This document shows positions 23,944-35,399 of a DNA stretch of 64,000 bases, one piece after another (within the stretch, counting starts at the first letter, position 1; each line of letters opens with the position of its first letter). Below the pieces are notes generated by a model that saw nothing but the letters and a program-made list of their open reading frames with translations, did not search any database and was not told the DNA's origin. The position numbers and the translations under genes are program-made. Source of the DNA: Durusdinium trenchii (lineage: Eukaryota; Sar; Dinophyceae; Suessiales; Symbiodiniaceae); the NCBI GenBank assembly GCA_963970005.1, contig CAXAMN010003558.1, positions 1,400,270-1,464,269 of the forward strand, written 5' to 3'.

Positions 23944-24540
23944 GTACGGCCATCACTCCAAACGGAGCGAGACGGGGCGGCTGGTGCGGCGTGAGCATGG
24001 AACTGCAGGGGAGGTGGCATTTGGATGCATTTGGGGTGTAGCCTAGGGCTCTAGAGGAAGAAAGAAGGGTTTGGCAAGGTCGAAGACTTTCTCCTGTGTC
24101 TCCTACGCAGACCCTTGAGAAGAAGATGCCTTGATCTTAAGAGCAAAACAATTCAAGTTACAGTCTACAAGGAGCTTTTGACATGAGAGCTTCCACTGTT
24201 AACAAGTCGCTGGCACCTGACTGTCTCGGCACCTGACTGTCTTGGCTCGGTCTCGGATTATCAACTTCACTTCTGGGCGTCCCACTGTTGGTGTTTTCCC
24301 TTCTTAAAAGACTCTACCCTGTGCCCCATCCTCTCTCTCTCTCCTCTTTCGGTTTTGGGGGCTCCAAAAGACTATGGAAAAAGCGTCCTCGGCGCCTTCA
24401 ATCTCTTCTTCCTGCCTTGCCCGTCCGAGAGGACAAGATGGAGCTTTTCCTTTGCCCATGGGTCTTTTGCAGAACCTGGGTGGCCAGGTATCGAGGTGCC
24501 GAGAGTGGAGTGGAAAAGACCGATGGAGCACGGGCCGCTT

Positions 24541-24720
24541 CTTGCTACTAGTAGTATTGGCCTCCACCCTAGTAGCGACGGCCTCCATCCAAGAGCGGTG
24601 GCCTCCTCCCTCAGTAGCTTCTTGCTGCTACGGACTGGGTGAGATCGTCCCAAAAGGCCACAGAACACATTGGGGGGCACGGTGGTGCAAGCTTGGTGGC
24701 GCAAGCTTGGGGGCGCAAGC
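24541..24720. repeat. TACTAG fragments and CAAGCTTGG triplication
   Basis: 24541-24620 holds partial units of the TACTAG family. 24684-24725 holds three tandem copies of a 16-bp GGCGCAAGCTTGG-type unit. Confidence 0.6.
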
Positions 24721-24906
24721 TTGGGCTCGGACCTCCAATGCGAGGCCACCCTTGGGGTGGTTGGTTGGTTTGATGTGTTGAACTGTGTTGATCCGTGTTG
24801 ATGTTTCATCATGTTTTGATGCACCAAGCGACCCAAGTGGCCGATTCTTCTGACCACGATTTGCAGGGTGCCGCTGGGCTCGCAAGAGGAGGCTGCTGCG
24901 ACGTTA

Positions 24907-24968
24907 GGCGCGGGACGGGGGACATGGGGGACACGGGGACACGGGGGACACGGGGGAACGGGGACAAG
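24907..24968. repeat. GGGGACACG minisatellite
   Basis: Six or seven imperfect units of GGGGACACG. Open frames across it are repeat by-products. Confidence 0.75.
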
Positions 24969-25131
24969 GCAGACCAGAGGACTGTGGCCCAAAGGCCCAA
25001 AGGTCTAGGAATGTCAAAGATTAGACCCAGGAAAAGGTTGATGTAGAGCAGCAAAACTAGTACCTGAATTGAGATTTGATGGTTCTTCTCACGTGAGTAT
25101 ATACAATAGCATCAAACCTAAACTGCTATAG

Positions 25132-25368
25132 ATGACGTTTCATGATTTTTCTCAACTGAGAGTCTCATGTTCTCGCACATTCGACTCAGAGTGGTACCGA
25201 AAAGTGGATACACAACGTCCCAAGTTCGAGAAGGGCGTGCGCTGTTGTGAATACAAATCCCTTTTTGTGGTCTCCCTGCATTGGCTTTTCACGGTCGGTC
25301 TAGCATGCCACGGAATAATTAGTACCTCGGCAGAACGGTTTGACCGTGCTTGGCCAAGTGGAACATAA
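25132..25368 (+). CDS. Weak coding candidate
   Basis: Reads TFDSEWYRKVDTQRPKFEKG followed by a hydrophobic segment FVVSLHWLFTVGLACHG. No splice borders or family are evident. Confidence 0.2.
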   Translation: MTFHDFSQLRVSCSRTFDSEWYRKVDTQRPKFEKGVRCCEYKSLFVVSLHWLFTVGLACHGIISTSAERFDRAWPSGT

Positions 25369-25446
25369 TATATCATATATTTATATCATGTACATATTAC
25401 ATAGCATATGAATCATATGCTATATTTATCATATGTTATATATACA

Positions 25447-25975
25447 GCATCGCTACTAGGAGCAAGGACGCTACTAGTAGCTCCTGGCCTTACTACCAGG
25501 AGCAAGAAGCTACTAGTAGCAAAGGGCATCGCCACTATTACTTACTAGGAGCAAGGACGCTACTAGTAGCTTTGGCCTTACTAGTAGGAACAAGAAGCTA
25601 CTAGTAGCAAAGGGCATCGCTACTAGGAGCAAGGACGCTACTAGTAGCGCCTGGCCTTAGTTACTACTAGGGACAAGAAGCTACTAGTAGCAAAGGGCAT
25701 NNNNNNNNNNGCTACTAGGAGCAAAGACGCTACTAGTAGCTCCTGGCCTTACTACTACAACCAAGAAGCTACTAGTAGCAAAGGGCATCGCTACTAGGAG
25801 CAAGGACGCTACTGGTAGCTCCTGGCCTTACTACTAGGAACAAGAAGCTACTAGTAGCAAAGGGCATCGCTACTAGGAGCAAGGACGCTACTGGTAGCTC
25901 CTGGCCTTACTACTAGGAACAAGAAGCTACTAGTAGCAAAGGGCATCGCTAGTAGGAGCAAGGACGCTACACACT
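25447..25975. repeat. 79-bp TACTAG satellite array
   Basis: About six and a half tandem units of roughly 79 bp, each made of two half-units built on GGAGCAAGGACGCTACTAG and GAACAAGAAGCTACTAGTAGC. GCTACTAGTAGC is itself a palindrome. The array is interrupted by a 10-N gap at 25701-25710, so its true length is unknown. Fragments recur at 11515, 20607, 24541, 32440, 37195 and 45850. Confidence 0.85.
25701..25710. other. Assembly gap (10 N)
   Basis: Ten ambiguous bases within the 79-bp array, presumably a placeholder for collapsed repeat. Confidence 0.98.
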
Positions 25976-25984
25976 ATAGTAGTT

Positions 25985-26176
25985 AATTTCCACATTGTCT
26001 GTGAGAAGTGGCTCAGAACCGCCGTGCAGACCTGGAAGACACAGGAAAAACATCGACTCGTTCGACGTGTTGAAAGCCGTTTCCAGGGGTTGCATGCTCA
26101 AAATAACAGGGTCGAGCTGCAGCTCCACTGTCCAGTGACCCGTGGGGACTTTTTTCTCTGATCCCGTCCAGGTCAC
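25985..26176 (-). CDS. Possible minus-strand exon
   Basis: The minus strand reads TWTGSEKKVPTGHWTVELQL, then a segment ending FFLCLPGLHGGSEPLL. It is protein-like, but it is isolated and opposite in strand to all strong neighbours. It could be a retroelement or cassette remnant. Confidence 0.3.
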
Positions 26177-26372
26177 GACAGGTTAAGTGCCCCAAGTGGG
26201 TTCACTATAGGGTTGGATTGCTAAATACATCTAAATGCCATGTCACCGGCCTCCATGCCTCCCATCTACAGAGTAGAGCCTCCATGCCTCCCATCGCTTG
26301 GAAAGCGAATCGCCACCCTGCAGAGATCAGCTTTTCACAGAGTTCAGTCCTCCACTAGTTGCTTCTGCTCAG

Positions 26373-28555
26373 GTGGCATCATGAGCATGATGATGGAGCA
26401 GATGACGCGCGTGGCGATGCAGCAAAGCATGGAGGAGAACAGCCGCAAGGTGCCTCCAGCCAGTGAACGAGTTCGAGATGCACTTCCACGGATCGTGGTG
26501 ACGAAGGACGGAGATGGTGAAGCATCCGGTGAAGTCCGAGCGAGATGGCATGTGTACCCAAGAAAAACATGTATTAACATATTCATATTTAGACTATATA
26601 TATGTAATATAAGTTACCTGTAAACCATTCATGCCGATTATATACTTGCAGCCCATTGGCTCATTGCTTGAACCTCATTATTTTACTATTGACGACTCCT
26701 TTTGAGATTTGCTTGATTTGGGATCCTACTAGTGACAGTTCTACTCTTTGGGCACCGAGATTCTTCAGCGGGTGGACGAAACATGAGCATGTAGAAATCA
26801 CCTTCAAAGAGGTTCCGGAATACCAATGCTGGGTTCTTTGAGCCGTTTTCTCATGCAGCTGAAGTGCAGTGTTTTTTGCAATACAGGTCTTGAACATGAT
26901 TCAAACCCGATTCATGAGATTGCTAATGGATGATGTGACTGTGATGAGGTGGAAGATCATGTGTGATCCATGATATGTCATTGTTAATTAATGCAAGTTC
27001 GGATCACCTTGCTTGAAGCTGGTACCCTCAGTGGCGTGCCCTTACATTTACTGCATTCTGCCCACATTTCACCCACATCGAATTCCAATGCTCTTTTCGG
27101 TCCAAAAGAGCTGAGCACCAAAGACCACCGCGTTTTGGGATGCCACCGGCTGTCCGTTTGGTGCTCCATCTGTTGATCCGCTCCACCGTCCGATCGAGGT
27201 CCGCTGGGTGTCAGCTTTTGACTTGTGACGATGCTGTCAGGAGGATTTGATGGATTCAACCAACTCCAAGTGCTCCATTTGTTTGGACGACTTTCAGCCG
27301 GGCTTCCGTGCCACCCGGTCTCGCTGGCTGTTTGTTCGGGAGTTTCGGATGGATATATCGGGGCCAGTGGAGAGGCTGATGCCTGGAAGAGCAAGAAATT
27401 CTGTGTTCTTCACAGGGATCATGTGACATATCACTTCACTGGTGGCATTTTCTGAGATTAGATAGTGCTAAGGGTAGACATTGAATGACTCTAGCCAAAC
27501 CACTTTCATGTGTCAGCATGTTTCACCTTTTTACTAGCAGTGACTCTATACAGAACATTCCAGCTGACATGGGAATATTACAGCTGCACTGACATTTGGC
27601 GGAGTAGATAGCGCACAACAGTCATAGTGAATTGCTAACACTGGGAGATTCCAAGCGATGGGCCAAATTTCGTGAGTGAGATTACTGGCCGTTTGCAGCG
27701 TGTGGTCCAGTTCCAGTTCCAGTTCCAGTCCTGTTTTTCGTCCACCCTGCGTCCAGGCTGAGGTGCGTTAGGTTTGCTTCGGGGTGCGGGGTCGTTACTG
27801 GGGCGTTGTTCGCGTCCAGCGGCTCGACGTCTCCATGTTTCACGTCCAACGGCAGAGCCGATGTTCACTCTTCCAAAGAGAGAGAGAGAGAGAGTACGAG
27901 AGAGTACGTACAACCCCAAACATACAAACTCTCTTCGTCTTCGCATCGCGTCTTCTTCCCTCGGTCTGTGAGCACGTCGCAGTCTGGCGGGTCGCAGTCT
28001 GTCGGGTCGGTGGTTGTTGGGTTCAGTGCATGTGACGGAACATCAGGTGGTGGGTGCGGGGGAAAAGCCTGTTTCATCGACATGGAGGGAACTGCAGTGA
28101 TAGCGATGAGACATATAGATGAACAATGAACATGCAGTGGAACTGGCCTCGCGAGGCCATGCTTTGAACCTCATAGCATATACCGTCTCGTCTACCATAT
28201 ATACCGCCTGCCGAGTAGTAAGTGTGCGTTGCAAAAAAATAAACACGGGACCTGATGATACAAACATGCGTCCAAATCTGTGATTTGTTTGTTTGTTTAG
28301 TGTGTTTGCCGTTTTCCGCTCGCTCCGAAAACACACGGACTCTCGGGCCGAGCCAAACACCGAAGAACGAATTCGTCCCAAACCCTTCGTTTTCCTCGGA
28401 TCGATCGCGAAGCCAAGCCATCCAGCTGACCCTCGCCAGCGGCCGGAAGGCAGCGCTCGATGGCGCTCGCGTCTCGGCTCGCCAGGATGCTTTGCAGTCA
28501 TCTCTTTTGCAACAACTGCATCCGCGAATGGCTGAGAGAGGCGAACAGCTGCCCC
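26373..28555 (+). CDS. C3HC4 RING-finger protein (E3 ubiquitin ligase type)
   Basis: Three exons join in phase. 26373-26533 (Met at 26381) reads MSMMMEQMTRVAMQQSMEEN, then PPASERVRDALPRIVVTKDG. 27241-27317 reads EDLMDSTNSKCSICLDDFQP. 28486-28555 reads MLCSHLFCNNCIREWLREAN and SCP. The Cys/His pattern CxxC ... CxHxxCxxC ... CP is a RING domain with the usual Trp. The preceding PPAS...LPRIVVT segment is typical of RNF115/RNF126-type ligases, which pass ubiquitin from an E2 to substrates. Introns have GT, GT and GC donors. The last metal-ligand Cys lies in a further exon not securely found; 28909-29075 is a candidate. An N-terminal zinc ribbon, expected in RNF126 relatives, was not seen. Confidence 0.75.
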
Positions 28556-28785
28556 GCACCGTGGCGAACCGAACCGGAAGCGGTGGATGGCGGTGTTTGG
28601 GTGGAGATCGTCGTTGGCGCTGTCTTCATATGGATTGAAGTTGGAGGTTTTATACGGGCTTCAAAACTATACACATCACACATGCATGATAATACCTACA
28701 CCATCCATCCTGAAAAGGCATTCTGGCCTGCCAGCACTTGCCATTTCCGTCGTGTCCGACAGGTCTTCTTCGTCGTTCAAAACAA

Positions 28786-28899
28786 AATCCTGGAAGAGAC
28801 ATGGATGTGGAGTTCACCTCCTGTTTGGTCTTTGGATTTCATGGTCTTCCTAATTGGCCATGCCATCCACTTCTACCGTGTTAGTTTCAGGAAGTGTAT
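28786..28899. repeat. TACACTCCCTG inverted-repeat element, copy 1
   Basis: The left arm (ATCCTGGAAGAG ... TGTGGAGTTCACC) and the right arm (GCCATCCACTTC ... TTTCAGGAAGTGTAT) match the arms of the elements at 52013 and 60470. It ends about 10 bp before a coding-like stretch. Confidence 0.55.
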
Positions 28900-28908
28900 T
28901 TGAAAGAA

Positions 28909-29075
28909 CGACCTTTTCGAAGAGTCGTCCTTTTCGCCTGTCGTCTCGGGTCCACGACATCTTCGTGTTCGTTCCAGAGGCCCATCGCTCGTGCACTCCG
29001 AAAGCCACCCCTGCAGAGCACCCGAGAACATGCCGAGACCGTGTTCGGCCAGATGGGAACCGTCCGTAGATAGAT
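28909..29075 (+). CDS. Possible exon after the RING exons
   Basis: All three frames are open and GC-rich. The best reads PIARALRKPPLQSTREHAET and then VFGQMGTVRR to a stop at 29075. It could be the tail of the RING gene. Confidence 0.3.
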
Positions 29076-29079
29076 GTGG

Positions 29080-30283
29080 ACGGCGAATCCGGATAGCTCA
29101 GACCAGTTGGTCCGGTGTTTGCTTACGGGGTCATTGGGGTGTTTGAACGGGTTTGGTTGGGGTGGGTGGGTTCACCTGCGAGGACCTCCGTGACCGGCCA
29201 CGGCAGTTTATGCAGTTTTCAGCACCTCAAATTGTTCAAGGTTGAGAGGGGCTGGAGGGCCTGGAGGGTTCTACTTGATCATTAATCCTTGGTGACTCCA
29301 AAGCGTCTTTGGAGTCGCTTCTGAGCCTGGACGCAGATGAAGACTTCTGACATCGACACGTCCAATATTTTTTTTGGGGGTGCCGGAAAGAGGTGGTGGT
29401 TGGCAGATGAGCCATGGCCATGTCCAAATTCTTTGGGCGGCCCAGGCCATTTAGAGTGAATCAAGTTTCAAGCTTCAAGCAGTAAACTCCGTACCAGGTG
29501 AAACATGACACACCCAGCCCGTGCCCCATGATCACACGGGCCGCCCGCGCCGCCAATCATGAGGTATGTAGGTATGAGTTGGCCACCGATTGCGAGGAAT
29601 TTGAAGCTGGTAGATGCTTGGCCAATGTGGCAGTATGATTTTGTTTTTTTTCTCCACATGAATGTCAAACGCTTTTGGGCGGGCAAGGAAGCTGGTCAAG
29701 CTTTCTCGAAGAAGACTCCCAATGCAACCGCTTCTGATACAACATGTGCGGCCCAATTGCAGTGTGCAGGGGCTCCAGAATCCAACTAATTCAGGGAAAT
29801 GCAGACTACAATCTACACGTTGGTATTTTTACGAAGACAGGGGTGGGGCTGCACACTGGACACCCCACATTCGATGGAGGATATCAGAGTATTTCATGCT
29901 GGAATTTCCCCAACTGTCATTGAATGGTACCTTTCTACCTGCAATCCTTACAGCCAGAAAGAGGCACCATCAAAGTCCCTTTATCCAAAGCCACCAATCA
30001 AAAAAACTTCACCCAACACACCAAGCCTCCAACCCCGAAGCTCCAACACCCATCAAGCCCCTCTCCCCTTGGTTCCCAAAAGCACCCCCAAATCCTTCCC
30101 CCCAAAAAACATCCCATTGGCAGGCTGACCAGCTGATGGGTCAAGGGTGTGATTTCATGATGAAGAGAAATTGAAGGTCCCCCTCACCCTTTCTACCCTC
30201 CCCCGAATTCAAGATGAAGGATTCATACTCCCTCTCTTGCACCCAAAACCGAACCTCTCTTCAGACCCATCTATTACTCCCAG
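29080..30283. other. Non-coding, C-rich tract near 30.0 kb
   Basis: 29990-30120 is C- and A-rich and open in several frames, giving Pro/Lys-rich peptides of low complexity. A terminal-exon-like phrase KASLESLLSLDADEDF (about 29300-29350) has a stop but no usable acceptor. Confidence 0.4.
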
Positions 30284-32779
30284 GGCGTGCACGGATGGAG
30301 AACCGCCCGGTACGATTGAAGCTGGCTGAGCTGCAACAGTTGCGGGTCACCGAGCTGAAGCGTTTGATGAAAGCCTTGCAGGTCTCTCCTGACGGACTCC
30401 TGGAGGGACGACTCTGAGAGGGAGGCAAAATGGAGACTGGAGGGGACCAGAAAGGACCGGAATGCTAAGATATGTTTGAGATATGAGTCTTGTTTCTTCT
30501 GTTTGGGGTGGGATTTTTATGAGGTGTCGGGGGTGATGATGAAAGGATTTGGATGACATGTTTCTTGAGAACATGGATCTGTCAGGTGCAATAAATTGAT
30601 GCAGGACAGAAAACAAAGCAACGGGAAACACCATTGCACCATGGGTTGCAATTAGGCTAAGCGCATGGGAACAAAGCCCAAATGGGTGATAATGGTGGAA
30701 CATGAATGAAACAACTGGGGGCAACATGAGGGAACATGACTAAACGTCGAAACAACCGGGAAACCTAGTGACACGAGGATCCCCTTCTTCTTTGCTTTTT
30801 TGTTCTCTACATGCTCTTCTTTTCAGTTGCCTGTTTTCCTCGTCTTCCCCTAAGATTCCGATATCCACAGACCTCTGGCGCCAGCCGGCCTGGTGGAGGG
30901 GCCCGGTCTGCTCTCGGCCGGAAGGGACTGAAAGAAGCACTTTTGGGCGGATCTGAGGATGCCTCGAAAAAGCCGAGCTGGTGCGCCGACTGCAAGGGGC
31001 GTCAGATGTGGTGCTTGAGGAGGAGAATGCGCAACGCTACAGCAAGGAGAATGGGCGAGTTCTGCACGTTTCATTCACCGCTGCGCGCAGAAAAGATCAC
31101 GTGACCGAGGTGAGACCAATTGGAAAAGGGGCAGGCATCTTGGAGCGAGTTCTGAATTGATCCAAAGTTGGTCGATGTGTTCCCCGGTTGTTTGAAGCGC
31201 CTTGCATCCACATCATCGTTCGAGGGACTTTCGGCTGCGCTTTGTGGATATGTCATCCAAATGGATGTCGACCCATGAACATCCAGCTCCCAGTAGTATC
31301 CAGCGGAACAACAACAACAACAACAACTACTACTACTACTACTACAACTACTACTATACTACTACTAGTACTAGTATTAGTACTAGTACTAGTACTAGTA
31401 CTAGTACTAGTACTAGTACTTGCACTTAGTACTATACATGGAATTGCTTTTTGTTTTTCCATGTTCAGTTTGCACTCCACCCCTCACTAAGCTTTGTGCG
31501 CACCATGTGTATCAGACATGCCGCCCAGCCCACGCCCAACGCCCACTCCGTTCAGAAACGGCTGAACGGCGCCAGGAGGAGCTCGAAGACCTGCCGTTGC
31601 TTCTGTTGCGAAACCTCCTGGAGCGTCATCAGGTGCCGAACCGCATGTCCTTCAGTGGCGAGGAGTCACCGAAGACGAGGTCAGAGCGCGCTCTACGAGC
31701 GCGAGACGAGCTTTAGCCATGCGGAATTCCGGAGACCCACGGAGACCCACGGTATTTGGTCTGAGACATTCCTGATCACTTTGGCATACTCATTTTCATG
31801 ACGTGGGTAAATATGTGGGATCGGTAAACAGCAAATGAACTTACCATCCAAAGATTCATATAATCCAGAAGGTTTGGTCATGTTGTCACTTAGGGCTCCA
31901 GGCCAATGGGGCCTTTTCGGAACATGGGGAGGTGCATCGGGGGTCCAGCGATCGATTCTGATTGTTTACGTTTTCATGAGAAAAGACGACCAAGGTTCGA
32001 GTTGTGAAGCTCTGTGAACCTTTAGCTTGTTAAGATCTTCCATCCATTCACTGAGCGGTGGTTTCAATTAAACTATATTCCTATTTTCAACCTTTACTTG
32101 GCATCATTGAACCCACTGACTCATATTTTTGAATTGAAACATATTGAAACCACCCACCAAGCAGTTCACTTCCGGAATCTCTTCGAAGAAAGGACGCGGA
32201 TCCAAACAGACTCGTTCGAAACACGTCGAGGATCCAAACGTCCCAACCGAGCCGCAGGAGCGCTCCTGGGCCTTGGCGTCCTTCGCGGCGGCGGGTTGGA
32301 TCGATGCGAAGACGGAGCAGAAGGAGGGCGGAGCCGACGGAGTGGCGTCCAGGAAAGAGGTGAAGGAGACGGAGGTGAAGGAGAGAGTGGATTCAGTTCA
32401 GAAAGTGGAGAGATCATGAGAATACATAGAAGAGAACTGTGAGCAAGGACGCTACTAGGGGCTCCTGGCATCGCTACTAGGAGCAAGGACGCAGTGAAGA
32501 CTATAAAGATTGAGGCAACTCTGGGAAGCATGTTGGTTCTCTTCAACTACATTCTGGATCACTCAAACTGCATGGTTCCTTTTTTCCCCAGCCCCTTAGT
32601 ATTCCTTTGTCAGTCCCTTTGTTTGTGATCAAAATCATCCACTTGGAGTGGAAAACATCGGCAGGAGCAGAAGGAAGAGACTGGTCCTGCCGTCGATGAA
32701 GCCGGTCCCGCGGGACCCGCAGAGACGGTGTCGGAGGCGGCGAAGAAAGAGGAAGAAGTGGGTGGCTCGACTCAAGTTG
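30284..32779 (+). CDS. SAP-like domain protein with an acidic region
   Basis: Five exons. 30284-30394 (Met at 30295) reads LKLAELQQLRVTELKRLMKA and VSPDG. 30958-31109 reads CLEKAELVRRLQGASDVVLE and ends HVTE at an ideal GAG|GTGAGA donor. 31576-31679 reads EELEDLPLLLLRNLLERHQV. About 32184-32400 reads PQERSWALASFAAAGWIDAK and a Lys/Glu-rich segment. 32665 to about 32779 is Glu/Ala/Pro-rich. The first two exons join through a GA donor to form a helix-extension-helix SAP-like module with its typical LEKxELV end. The third may begin a second such module. SAP modules usually bind nucleic acid, but the related fold in other proteins does not, so function is open. The terminal exon may be 34536-34669. 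Confidence 0.6.
31303..31430. repeat. CAA/CTA/TAGTAC microsatellite
   Basis: (CAA)n, then (CTA)n, then eight or more copies of the palindromic hexamer ACTAGT/TAGTAC, within the intron between the second and third SAP-gene exons. Confidence 0.85.
32440..32492. repeat. TACTAG-type repeat fragment
   Basis: One and a half units of the 79-bp family, in an intron of the SAP-like gene. Confidence 0.65.
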
Positions 32780-32829
32780 AAAGTTCAATTTGTGAGAGGA
32801 GCACCTGTTTTTGTTGTGACTGTTGTCTT

Positions 32830-33370
32830 CAAATGGATATCAAGATGATTCGATGATGGCCTAAGATTGTGTTTCAGAATGATTGACTGTCATGTGACTG
32901 GTGGCCGTTCTCATCACCTTGGCTTGCCTACAGTAGGAGGACAGAAGCTGTCATACTGGTATTCTTGACTGTCCTCACACGTACCTTTTGACCCTTGTTC
33001 TTTTTGCTTCAAAAGGGGTTTCTAACTAAACCACTATATTATATAGATCTATATATATAGTTATAAGTTATAGGACATATATATATATATTATATGCTTA
33101 CAATGGCTTTATATAAGACTAACGCTCATATGGACAGCCAAGCCAAATATGTTTAAATCGTGTGTATCTAAGGGTCGATCTGGGAGGTCTCACTATTTCA
33201 TACTATTTTTCTATTACACACCCACATTTGGACCCTGCAATGTACTCTTGTTTTTGCTGGACTAGTATTCTTTGGGCTGAGTACTCTTTTCTTGGGCCGC
33301 GCAACTATTGGCACAGATCAAGGAGCGGTCAAGGTCAAACCTTCCTATGTTGGTCAAACCTTCAACATAC
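32830..33370. other. Non-coding, TA-rich
   Basis: No exon. (TA)n tracts near 33040-33095. Confidence 0.45.
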
Positions 33371-33375
33371 CACCC

Positions 33376-33475
33376 GAGGCCCCGTGCGCCCGCGCCCCGC
33401 GCGCCCGGCGGGCCCGGCGCCGGCGCAGCGGCGCCCCGCGCGGAGCCGAAGCTCCGCGGGGCTGGGCGGATAGGG
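33376..33475. repeat. GC-rich hairpin island
   Basis: About 100 bp of nearly pure G and C in an AT-leaning region. It contains the stem-loop GGAGC-CGAA-GCTCC, extended by CGCG and CCCC pairing, and nested GGCGCCGGCGC words. All frames are open and give Pro/Ala/Arg-rich peptides. Coding is not inferred. Confidence 0.65.
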
Positions 33476-33830
33476 CTGTGAGGCCATGGACCGTCGGGTG
33501 CGAGTGGACAAGGGCGAAAAGGGCCGTAAAGTGTTCTCAACTCAAGACGCTTGGTTTGGAGTGATTTTTGGATGACGGATTGTTGAACCCAGTTCTTCGA
33601 GTGTTGCATTTGGTGTCGAAAGCTTTTTTGGAGTGTTGTCGAAGTATTCAGTAGCGGCAACAATCATTGGCTTGCTCAAAACAAACAAAGGACTGACCTT
33701 GCCAGTCATGCTCCAAGGTAGTCTTGACACAACACCATGCTTCTCAGGTCCAGCAAACTATATAGACGCAATATGTTTGTCCATCAAATTCATTCAAATT
33801 CCATTTCCATTGTTGCATTTTAAGGGGGTT

Positions 33831-34136
33831 TCAAAGTACATTGCTCAGACTGTGACCCATGCTGCGCGCTTTCCACTGGCAGAGTTCACCTTCGGCACAG
33901 AACTCGATTTCGTGGGTCGATTCCCCAAAGGTCGAATGTTCGGTCCCTTCGGCCTTCGAGTCTTCGGTGGCTCTCGAGTATCCATTGGGCATGGAGAGCG
34001 TGCTGTAGAAGTGAACAGACATGTTCCAATGCTTGATCTCCATGCTTCATTCAATTCAGATGGCACTGGTTTGGATCCAGTGACGACCGAGTTCGACCTT
34101 GCAAGTGGGGTTTTCAGGGTTCTGTGCCAAGTCTAG
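33831..34136. CDS. Coding-like stretch, strand ambiguous
   Basis: The + frame (FPLAEFTFGTELDFVGRFPK onwards) is open for over 160 codons upstream to a stop at 34136. The minus frame (HFYSTLSMPNGYSRATEDSK onwards) has the better GC wobble bias. A minus-strand remnant in this + gene region would suggest a retroelement piece. No domain recognised. Confidence 0.3.
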
Positions 34137-34535
34137 AGGTGTGGGACATAGCAATTTCAGAATATTCCATGAAATTCCTCTGACACTTTCCTGGGTGGAA
34201 AAACCGCTCGAATTGTATAATTATCTATAACTAATTATTGTTTGCTGCTACAACCGTCTCCAACATACACACAAACACACATCCCAAACCGTCCAGCTCT
34301 GGCTGGCTTCCAGAGTGTTTAGCTGCATGGACTGTTTAATTGAGATATATTGAGAATTATTGAGATATACAATATACGTATATATATATATTATATATAT
34401 TATACTTTTGACGTGGACTTTTTCTCGGGTGATGACTATCACTGCCGTAGACCGGCCATGCGCCTGCATTCTCCCACTGGTATGGGGTCGATTGTCCCAC
34501 ACCTTTGGCACCAGTCCGTATCCTTTGTTTCAAAA

Positions 34536-34669
34536 GGACGCCAGGCAGACTCGACCCAATTCCTCCGTTTTTCGGCGAGTCCGACCCTGACGCCCAGCTG
34601 AAGGCTGGCCCCAGAGGGAAGTGGACCCTTCCGAAAGCTAAGATGGACCGGTCTTGGAAGACAACATGA
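34536..34669 (+). CDS. Terminal exon, unknown protein
   Basis: After TTTCAAAAG the frame reads TPGRLDPIPPFFGESDPDAQ, then LKAGPRGKWTLPKAKMDRSW, ending at TGA 34667-34669. Strong wobble bias. It may close the SAP-like gene, but the connecting exons are not resolved. Confidence 0.55.
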
Positions 34670-35100
34670 CTAGGGCAGTGACTAGGTCGAGTCTAGTCTC
34701 TCACATCCTGCAATGCCGTTTAGGCATGTGTGGTCGACTCTTAAGCTTTAGAGTGGTTTGACGTTTTAGCTGGAGTAAACCTGAAAGATGATGGGCCAAA
34801 GTACCTGTTTCAAGCCAACGATAGTATGTTGTCCATATTGGCCTGCGGGAGGATCCATGCGCACGCGTTCGGCGGCTTACAAAAGTCAGCGATTGCGAGT
34901 CGAGTTGAGCAGATAGGGCGGGGTGAAATGCGAATGATGAGGAAGCTGGTTGTGCGGCATTAGCTCATGGGAACTCCGCAGAAAACCTGACCTTTGTATG
35001 ATACTGGCCTTTGTATCGCCTCTCTTTGCACCACACTTGCGGAGAGAATGCCTTCTTGTTGATCGACCCGCACCGATCAGCGCACCGATCACGTCTTCAG

Positions 35101-35380
35101 GCGGACGTGTACTTCTCGGAAGAGGAGGAGTTCTCGGAGTACGAGTGCGAAGGTTGCGGCTCAAAGAGCGTCCGGGTCCCGAGACTAAGTCCCGGGGGGA
35201 TCTTCCAGACGCGCGGGGCCGGTTTTGGTCGGCTGAGACGGTCGGAGGGTGTGTTTGATGGGGATGAAATACTATCCGATGGGGGAGCAGTTGGAGCGTT
35301 TTCATGAGTTGACCCAGAGCGCACTGGTTGGACAGTTGGAGCTACAGATGTTGTCGGCTTCAACATACTTTGTGTCATAA
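35101..35380 (+). CDS. C-terminal exons of an unknown gene, CxxC motif
   Basis: Exon 35101 to about 35178, after CTTCAG, reads ADVYFSEEEEFSEYECEGCG, then SKSV. The YxCxxCGSK phrase recalls the zinc finger of ubiquitin-specific proteases, but the catalytic boxes are not seen, so this is only a resemblance. A second exon, about 35239-35380, reads LMGMKYYPMGEQLERFHELT, then QSALVGQLELQMLSASTYFV, to TAA 35378. Both are clearly coding, but their junction phase is not fixed. Confidence 0.5.
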
Positions 35381-35399
35381 TATTAAGACCTGCCTATAC

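Noticed and set aside
24372-24992. 206-codon minus-strand frame
   Set aside because: It spans TACTAG fragments, the CAAGCTTGG triplication and the GGGGACACG minisatellite, and codon bias is absent.
29085-29125. Possible tRNA D-arm (GGATAGCTCAG...GTTGG)
   Set aside because: No matching T-arm, anticodon stem or acceptor stem follows.
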